Assembly: GCA_963513935.1 (NCBI GenBank)
Contig: OY740765.1
Coordinates: 122,207,362 to 122,271,361 of the forward strand
Source: Aphrophora alni
Taxonomy: Eukaryota; Arthropoda; Insecta; Hemiptera; Aphrophoridae
Direction: 5' to 3'
DNA length: 64,000 nucleotides
Positions within the stretch are counted from its first letter, which is position 1. Each line of letters opens with the position of its first letter. Made by a program: the position numbers and the translations under genes. Shown in pieces: positions 56,475-64,000 of this stretch. A model generated the notes under the pieces. The model made no database searches. It saw only the letters and a program-made list of their open reading frames with translations, and had not been told where the DNA came from.

Positions 56475-57045
56475 GGGCTACATTAATTAAAGGAAAGTGG
56501 AGTTAGTGAGGTGGTAATTTTATCTGAGGCCCAGGAAGTCTTGAAAATTTTAGTGTTCAACTCTAGTTGGAGCATTTCTTGTGGATTTCAGTGACTACAT
56601 TCAGGATAAAACTTTCCCTATCAGCAATACCATCAGTGTAAGTGGAAATCAATTACAATTGTAGAATATCATTTGTTTTAGAAACATTTGAGTTATCAAT
56701 GAGGATGGAGGAAGAAACTTTTTGAGGCAATTTGACGAAAGAGATGTTTGAAGATATGGAACCAACATATAATAGTTATTAAACTATGACATTGAAGATA
56801 AAAAGACAAAGGGGGCCTTCTTACAGGTGATGGTATAAGGCAGGCAGTCCACGGAATTGAAAACACTAACCAAACTAATTATATTAACACAAAGTCAGTA
56901 CTTCGGAACTGAAATAGATAACCAAATTAATTAAGGATATTTAACGTAACGCCAGTACTTCACAACTGAAAACGGTAACCGAAATAAGGATATTTATTTT
57001 AACACAAATTCAACACTTTGGAACTGAAAACGTGAAGAGCATTGA
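56475..57045. other. no gene seen; internal tandem similarity
   Basis: About 56860-57030 contains three diverged ~70-base units (AGTACTTCGGAACTGAAA, AGTACTTCACAACTGAAA, AACACTTTGGAACTGAAA). Nothing else is assignable. Confidence 0.5.
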
Positions 57046-57046
57046 A

Positions 57047-57325
57047 GGCTTTTGTAACTATACCAGCCGCAAAGGTTCGTGGTGGCTGAGAGCTTAGTAC
57101 GGTTGGTCGAGCATAACCACCCCAATTAGCCCTCGCCCGGCCGCTCTAAGTTCTAGTTAATAGTCACCAACTGGCCTATAGATACAGCTAGTACAACTGT
57201 ACTTTTTTTTTCAATTTGAAGTATATAGTCATACAAATATTAATTTCGTAATCTGCATCATATCACAAGAAAATCAAGCCCAAGAACCACTTAGCTACGA
57301 TAATATTAAGTGTTCAGATTAGTTT
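57047..57325 (+). repeat. ~270-bp repeat, left copy of an inverted pair
   Basis: AAAGGTTCGTGGTGGCTGAG, CACCCCAATTAGCCCTCGCC, CGGCCGCTCTAAGTTCTAGT and ACGATAATATTAAGTGTTCA. The right copy lies at 61925-62180 in reverse. The pair encloses 4.6 kb that includes the IS630-type transposase. A short piece of its inner edge, GATAATATTAAGTGTTCAG, also occurs at about 41396. Confidence 0.8.
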
Positions 57326-57634
57326 TAAAATAGTTATAGTTAAGAGGGGGCTCCAGTCCCTCGGACATACCTGCTCCTCCCATAAGACTAATGTTAACTT
57401 TCAAATCCCGTCCTGCCTCAACGGATTATCCGAGATCGTTGATTTATGTCTCATGTTAAAGTTCAGTTTTGGTCGTCACATCCTGTATGACTCATTCGGT
57501 ACCCCGACTAGTTTTCCATCAGTATGCAAGTTGTTTACATGCTGATCAGTCCGGAGTTGAAGTGTTGTTTAATGTGAGTGTGTGTTGCGTTTATGCGAGT
57601 TTATGTGACTTTTGTGACTCAAAGGGTATTAAAC

Positions 57635-58879
57635 ATGGCTTCAGAGGTTCTCCATACCCAGGCGCGGTCAATCGTTGATGCGGTGCTACAGTATTTCTAC
57701 CCAGAGAAAAAAAACATGGGCCCACTAAAAGATGTTAAGAAAGTGTTAGAACGTGTTGCTGACACGACAAAAGTGTTTAAACGGACCGTCGAGCGAATTA
57801 TTTCCCAATTTCGTGAAGTTGAAGAGACAAATGTCGTAGAGGAAGATAGCTCCCTAAATACAAACAAATGTTTAGCAAGCAACGCAGGTGAGGTTGAACA
57901 TCAAGAACAGTCTGCAACTAAGAAGAGGCGTGTTGTTATTAGTACTCCAAGAAAAATCACAAGGGTACGCCAAAGAAACGACCGGTGACGGGTTTGGACA
58001 GTTTCCAGCTTAGCGTGATACCGCGTCACGTATGACAGTACTATGAGAGACGTGAAGTTCCAACAATAAATAAACTGCGAAATTCACTCCAGGACAGCGG
58101 ATTGTACAGTAAAAGAGAGACATCATTACTTGCAATTTAAAAAAAAATAGGGTTGTTTTTAAAAAGTTTGATGGCAGAAAAGTTTTTATGGAAAAACCTT
58201 CAATAGCGCTGTAAGATGCCAGTTTCTAAAGAAAATAAGAAATTTTGACTATCATGAAGAAATGAATTCGGAAATCTTTGAAGGCTGGTTTTTTAATGTT
58301 ATAATCCCTGCCATCCCTTCGGGAAGTACAATAATAAAGGACAGTCCTTATCATTCGCGTGTGAAAAACAAAGCACCTACTTCGTCTTCAATAAAGAGCG
58401 AGATGATCGACTGGTTGAAGGGAAAAAACATTTCACACCCCCTCGATGCAAAGGAACCAGAGCTTTATGAAATTATCAAATCCCATAAACCAAGGTTGAA
58501 AACATTTGAAATTGATAGTAAAGCGTCTGAACTAGGCTTCAAAATCCCCCGCCTTCCACCATACCACTGCCAATATAACCCCATAGAAATGGTTTGGTCC
58601 GCTTTGAAAAGTTATCTAAGAGAAAGAAACACAACTTTCAGACTGAAAGACATTGAGAAACTATTCATGGAAGCAGTGTGTACAATAACACCCAAGAAAT
58701 GGGCTAGTTTTGTTAATCACGTAAAGAAGGTTTTGAATGACGACTGGGCAAGTGAAGGATTGAACGACCTCAGTGTCCAAGAACTGATAATAAACTTGTG
58801 CCCTGGTGATAGTGTTGACACTGACGACCCTGATGACTCCTCGGACGTAGAAGACATTGGCTGTTATTTTTTGGATTGA
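57635..58879 (+). pseudogene. IS630/Tc1-type DDE transposase with an internal deletion
   Basis: Starts at ATG 57635 (MASEVLHTQARSIVDAVLQY). An N-terminal helix-turn-helix region runs to 57987 (FKRTVERI, then a basic KKRRVVISTPRK), and after a stop continues as LDSFQLSVIPRHV and YYERREVPTINKLRNSL (58000-58090). The C-terminal half reads open from 58249 to 58879: DYHEEMNSEIFEGWF, TIIKDSPYHSR (second catalytic Asp), PYHCQYNPIEMVW (catalytic Glu) and an Asp-rich tail. The segment holding the first catalytic Asp, normally between FLKKIRNF and DYHEEM, is missing in frame. Stops plus this deletion make it inactive. Confidence 0.8.
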
Positions 58880-61800
58880 AATTTAAATGCATAAAGTTCA
58901 ACTAAATACATATTTATGGTTATAGGGATTTAACTAATTAATTTAAGACGTATATTTAATTATATTTGCCAAAAACAAATAAGTTATTCGTATTATTGAT
59001 GTTTGTACATTTTTATAAATAATATAAATGTACTACAACGGAAATTCGTTATATGGGATTATATTTTGGTCAAAAATGAGAAAATCCAAATGTAATCCTA
59101 ATACAAGGTTTGGCTGAATTATTGTAAGCAACTTTGCTGCTCAGCGCGAGTCGGTGAAACTTACCTATGACTCGGTCTAAAGTCAACTTTCGCCTACCGG
59201 TTTTGACAGTAAAATCGTATGTTGGTAGATTTTGATTAAAAAAATTGTATTTGATGAATTATGAAATAATAAAGTTAAAGGATGTGTAAATGTAGTACAA
59301 GTTGTACGCAATACAGATCAGTTACGGTTATTTCATAAAAATTAACATGCGCTGCAAGTAGATTTGAATGAAGAATTAAAATGTTTTCAAAATTACTCAA
59401 AATCAAAAAACCTTGGTATTTCTGTAATTGGTAAATAATTCTAAGAATAAAAGATTCCTGGACAAATTTTGAAAATATTAATATTAAAAAAGTTAAGAGA
59501 AATGATATAATTTGAATGTTATAATTTATATAATTGAATGTTATTTAATAAAGCGTAAATAAATGAAAATTTTGAGAATGTATTGTATAGGGATAATTAA
59601 TAGAGTAATGTTTAACAAGTAATTAAAGTAAAAAATAAAAAGTTTAGTAAAATAGAAAAGATATGGTTTTCACACCTTTGTGTGGAAATGGATAAAGTTA
59701 TAAATTCAAAATTAAGAAAACCTGTTTAAAATCAAATATACTAAAGAATCTGTAAGTCCCAGGATGATCAGTATGTAATAACCCCCCAAACGAAGAAGTG
59801 TGAAGTCAAGTGTGAAAATAACCAGGATCTGAAAGTCAGACAGAATCATCGCTGCAGTTAGTGCGTTTGTTAAACGAACTGAACAAAATGGTGAAGTTTC
59901 AAAACTCTAAAGTGACAGGTGTGAGAAACAAAAACTGAAAATCACGCTGATTATTGCACAACGAATTGCAGGTGAACGAGCGGGCCGAAAAACACCACGC
60001 GACCTTCTCGCGAAAGCTGACAAGAAGACCTACAAAATGCTGATAAGTAAAAAATGAAAACTCAATTAGGAAAACCGCTAAAAGAGAATCAAGAAGAAAC
60101 AATAGGGAATTTTGCAGTAGCAAGTTTGAAGATGTAGAGTTCCAAACTCCAGGACTTCGTGACGTATAAAGGGGGGGGGTCAGCGTATCAACCGACAGCC
60201 ATAATAATTAAAATGATTACAGGAAAACAATTAAAACAAAAGATTAGAGGACTTGGACCATGGTAATTCACTCATAGATAAACAAACCAAACATTAGAAC
60301 TGAAAATTAACCCAAGAATTACGTAAGAAATACGAAAATAAAGAACTATCGTATTATCCCTGCGAGGGAAAGAAATTGGTATGGGAATACGATAGTTTTA
60401 GTCTATAAATATAGTTGCACGAGACTTCAGAGCTCTCTCATAAAATAAATTCTAAAAGCAGTGGTAAGGGGTTACTATGCCCGATCGCTCTTTCTTAAAA
60501 ATCAGTTAAAACCGGTGTAAGGTGTTACTATGCCCGAAGCAATTTTGAAAAAATTACAAAAATGTTAAAATGTTTAAATATCAGTGCTATAGATCAAATT
60601 GTAAAGGAAATAAGTTGAAGTGAGAAGTTAAATGTTAAACTAGCGAATCTGCAGTGAGTTCTGAAAAAGTGGAAAATCTTAATCATCCAGAGTTAATGAA
60701 AATTGACACGCCACAGGAACTTCGCTAAGGACTCATGGATCAACTGTAAACTTCAACAACAACCGGACACCAGAGAATCACAATCTACCCACCATCCAGG
60801 AACATCTAGACCAGGATCTTCCAGACGGCGGTCAAGGTCTGAAAAGTTATTCAAACTATCCTTTTTTCTTATTAAGGCAAAATTGGCCAAAAATTAAAGT
60901 TAGAGTCAAACTGATTTTCCTGGGATATAAATTTAATATAATCAATTAAAAATGGTGTAGGTTAAGATATAATACTTGTGTGGGGATATTTCTTTTTCAT
61001 AGTAATAAAATGTTAATATAATAATCCTGAACAACTAATTAAATTTAAAACTTAGAAATTAGTGTTCAGAGATTAATAAGAGGAAATTCTTTGGTAACAT
61101 AGTAATATAAAGTATGGAATTGTCCTCTAAATTAAAATAATTGCCTATATGCTACCTAAATATAAAAAGTAATAAAATAATAAATTGTATGAGAATTTTT
61201 TTTTGTATAATGATGAGAACTAAAAAATATTGTAACTTTCTGTTTTAAATAATTTTGTTTTTTATTATTGAGAAAATTTATTTTTTGTTACTGTTAAATC
61301 AGATAAAATAAATAAGTCTCAGTTGTTAATATCAAAAATAATATGTAGTTGTTTTACTACACACATCTTGATTATGTTTACAGGTAATATTTGGAATTAA
61401 GGTAAGATATAGTGTATTTATGAGGTATTCTCAAGAACACGCTCCCTAGGGGAAAAAAAGATAAAAAAGTAAAATCGTGTTCTCCCTGAGCATAAGAGTA
61501 AATTAAATACAGTAACTGGAAGTAGTTAAATAAAAAGGAGGGTACCGGCAGTTTTGGGCAACCTAAACTGTTGAAGGGGTTATTCAATCCAGGCCAGACA
61601 AAATACAGAAGCCTACACTTCCAGGGGATTGAATATTTCATTCTTTGTTTCGCGGAAACGAATCCTGGATGAAACAATTTAGGATTCGAGACTAGTTCGC
61701 TTATTAAATAAGATAGGGGAAGCGTACGGTCTAGTTTACAGAAAGTTGAGTTTTGTCGTTGTAGTACATACAAAGTGTGTCGTAAACATATCTTATGCCT

Positions 61801-61920
61801 ATCTCATATCAACATGAACTATTTCTTACCAAAGATATTACCTGATTTAAAAACGTTTACTAACAAACCTGTAAAAATATAGTTTTTAATTTTGTTTAAC
61901 CATCTTTACATTTAAAAGTA
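58880..61920. other. no gene recognised between the transposase and the right inverted repeat
   Basis: Mostly AT-rich. 59740-60180 and 60640-60900 are less AT-rich and purine-biased with short broken frames (for example QPDTRESQSTHHPGTSRPGS at about 60755) that I cannot assign. GGTAAGGGGTTACTATGCCC (60463) and GGTGTAAGGTGTTACTATGC (60516) form a short direct duplication. 61390-61700 carries a long minus frame without family support. Confidence 0.4.
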
Positions 61921-61924
61921 ATCT

Positions 61925-62180
61925 GAATACTTAATATTATCGTAACTAAGTGGTTCTTTGGCTTGATTTTCTTGTGATATGTTGCAGATTACGAAAATAA
62001 TATTTGTATGACTTTATACTTCGAGTTGAAAAAAAGTTGTACTGGCTCTACCTATAAGCCAGTTGCTGACTATTAACTAGAACTCAGAGCGGCCGGGCGA
62101 GGACTAATTGGGGTGGTGATGCCCGACTAACCATACTAAGCTCTCAGCCGCCACGAACCTTTGTGACGGGTATAACAAAA
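61925..62180 (-). repeat. ~270-bp repeat, right copy of an inverted pair
   Basis: Reverse complement of 57047-57325: TACTTAATATTATCGTAAC, GAGCGGCCGGGCGAGGACTA, GCCGCCACGAACCTTTGTGA. Confidence 0.8.
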
Positions 62181-62184
62181 TACA

Positions 62185-62740
62185 AGTATTTGTAAATGGA
62201 TGTTTGCGAAGATTCTAAATGATTTGGTGACCTCTAGGATTAAGAATAAAGATCTCTTGAGACAGGCAAAACAGAGATCAATGGAAGCGGAGATAAAAAA
62301 AGGAAATAGTGTTGGATCGGGCATGTCATGAGACAGCCGGATTTCATAACGGTTTTTGGAGGTTAGATTTTATAACGTGTTGAGCGCTCAAAGCTAAGCA
62401 CGACCTCTATCTGAGAAGATCAGGTAAATTTGTTAGAAATGTTTTTGTAGCCAGGATACCTCAATGCATCGATTTGTTGACCCATAACACATTGTTCTCT
62501 ATAATACGGAAAAGTAATATGGAAAAGTAGAATGAGTAAACAAAATAATAATTAAACACATTTTGCTTTATTCAACAACCATGAAACAAATTATGTGAAG
62601 TCAACATTATTGGATTTAATCCTATCACAGTAACAAGATGTTGAACCTTACCCTACTCTAGTAAAATGTAAGCGTTTAGTGAAAAACTTATCATATGTTC
62701 GAAATGACTATAAAAACAAATTTATAATATTTATAAAACT
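62185..62740. other. no gene seen
   Basis: Unassigned AT-rich sequence. Confidence 0.4.
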
Positions 62741-62744
62741 CCTG

Positions 62745-63640
62745 TCTTTCGTCTAGCTTTGTGGAGGAGATGGAGTGCGGGAGAGATGTGTGCTCTCTCC
62801 GCTTCTTTATGTTAGTGATATACTGCATAAGGACGTAGACTACAGTGGGATATGGATGAGAGATTGAAGGATTTGGACTTTGCAGATGACATCTATCTCA
62901 AATAATTATTGATATAAGGGAGAAAATGCAAGATCTGGACAGGGAAGCTGAAATGACAGGCCTGAAGATCACCACAAGAAAAAACAATCATCTTAGATTG
63001 ATCAAAACAATAGAACAGATCTAAGATTGAACAATACAATAGAACAGACTTGGCTGTGGAAGGGGAGGAACTATAGAAACGGATGCGGACGTGCTCAGTA
63101 AGCTGAAGAAGGCAAGCCCCTTCCTTTATCCTGATGAGGCATATATGAAAATAATAAAACTGACGGTATTTGAAACCAATATCATATCCGTCTTAATCTA
63201 CGGCTGTGAGATTTCGAAAGAGTCGTGAAACAAATAGAGCAATTCAAACATTCGCTAATGTATATCTGAGGTATATTTCAACATACGATGAGTCAGAATA
63301 GTGAGGAACAAGCACCTGTTGGAATGGAGCTATTGAAAGGCCAGTAAGAACAAAAATCAAAAAGAAAGTGAAGGTGGAATGACCATGTTTTAAAGTAGGG
63401 GAGGATGAGGTTGTGACGCAGGCTTTGTAATGGAATCCCCAGGGACGCAGAAGGGGAGGACGGCCAAGGATAATATGGAGGCCAACGGTGGAGAGGTGTA
63501 GAGATAGTTGCGATTGGAGTGGAAGATGTTGGGAGAGGTGAAGACGATGACGCTGGACAGGATGAGGTAGAGGTCCTTCGTTTCTGTCCTATGTTTTTTG
63601 AGGGAATATAAGGTAATAAATTAGTCCCTTCCTCCACTAA
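62745..63640 (+). pseudogene. LINE ORF2 C-terminal half: reverse-transcriptase palm to tail, decayed
   Basis: Recognisable blocks: LSPLLYV (62800), DVDYSGIWM, ERLKDLDFADDIYL (catalytic FADD box at about 62875-62895), MQDLDREAEMTGLKITTRKN, IETDADVLSKLKKASPF, MKIIKLTVFETNIISVLIYG (63160-63210), EISKES. Then, after shifts, come the C-terminal WRWNDHVL, GRRRRGRPR-type basic block and REYKVINKLV near 63620. The order fits LINE-1/RTE-like insect elements. Both catalytic Asp are kept, but numerous stops and shifts make it dead. Confidence 0.8.
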
Positions 63641-63644
63641 AAAA

Positions 63645-64000
63645 CTAACCTACGACTAATTTTTATTTCTATAGTTTTAAGTTATGTGAAAGATTGCCCT
63701 TTGTTATTTACACAATTAATAAACCTACCATCTGTAGTTCTCGTAAATAGCCCTAATTGTTAATAAGTTTAACTTCATGACTGGAGGTTATTAGAATCTT
63801 TCGAAATCAGAACAGAAAGATAGACAGGAGTGTTTATTTTCGTCATGGTGTTGGATGATGTGATGAGAACGGTAAAGAAGTAGAGCAAAAGGTTTGCAAT
63901 GGGGACTAATGGATTGGTTTGAAAACATGGTTTATTTACGATTTATTTTTCAAATCGCATAAAAATTGCGATATGAATGAAAAACTTGAAAAACTCCAAC
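63645..64000. other. no gene seen
   Basis: AT-rich flank to the window edge. A poly(A)-like or target-duplication end of the preceding LINE is not evident. Confidence 0.4.

Noticed and set aside
61378..61773. 131-codon minus-strand frame
   Set aside because: No ATG or splice context, no recognisable domain, and an aromatic-rich composition typical of random AT-rich translation.

Overview
The window looks like a repeat-rich, AT-rich animal genome, most likely an insect. The evidence is long (TA)n, (CA)n and (CT)n microsatellites, spliced genes with GT-AG introns, and decayed hAT, Penelope, pogo/Tigger, IS630/mariner and non-LTR retrotransposon pieces of the kind common in arthropods. I see no bacterial, organellar or viral gene organisation, no CRISPR array and no rRNA. 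The order of insect cannot be read from the sequence.

Two host genes can be argued for, both on the minus strand. The first is spread over 3.8-21.1 kb. Five exons with clean open frames and splice sites (20958-21070, 18322-18447, 17308-17424, 9785-9894 and 3810-3945) have phases that chain. One or two weaker exons near 10.6-11.1 kb are needed to close the chain. The product would be lysine/arginine-rich, then strongly acidic, and end in a single hydrophobic segment and a short tail. I do not recognise the family. The second gene (54035-55129) is one uninterrupted 364-residue coding exon. It starts exactly at a splice acceptor and encodes a secreted protein with a signal peptide, several dibasic sites and one Gly-Lys-Arg amidation-type site, so it resembles a peptide precursor without matching one I know.

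Layout. 0-2.3 kb: a decayed hAT transposase whose right end abuts a Penelope-like element. 2.4-9.8 kb: minisatellites, small inverted-repeat elements and unassigned AT-rich DNA, with the last exon of gene 1. 9.8-21.1 kb: gene 1 exons separated by foldback elements and a higher-order tandem array at 17.45-18.2 kb. 21-31 kb: dispersed repeats in inverted pairs, a long (CA)n tract, a reverse-transcriptase remnant and a transposase fragment. 31-38 kb: a 1.3-kb TTAA-flanked inverted-repeat element, a pogo/Tigger remnant and RNase H fragments. 38-53 kb: a 218-bp (CT)n tract, several non-LTR remnants, a composite repeat shared by 37.7 and 49.1 kb, a mariner-type pseudogene and a 190-bp near-perfect hairpin. 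53-64 kb: the secreted-protein gene, two more non-LTR remnants, and an internally deleted IS630-type transposase between two inverted 250-bp repeats.

Apart from the two host genes, everything recognisably coding is a broken mobile element. No set of neighbouring genes forms an obvious new system. The most unusual items are the two uncharacterised host genes, the TTAA element, the 190-bp hairpin and the repeated CG-rich palindromic unit. All family names come from motif recognition by eye, without database searches.
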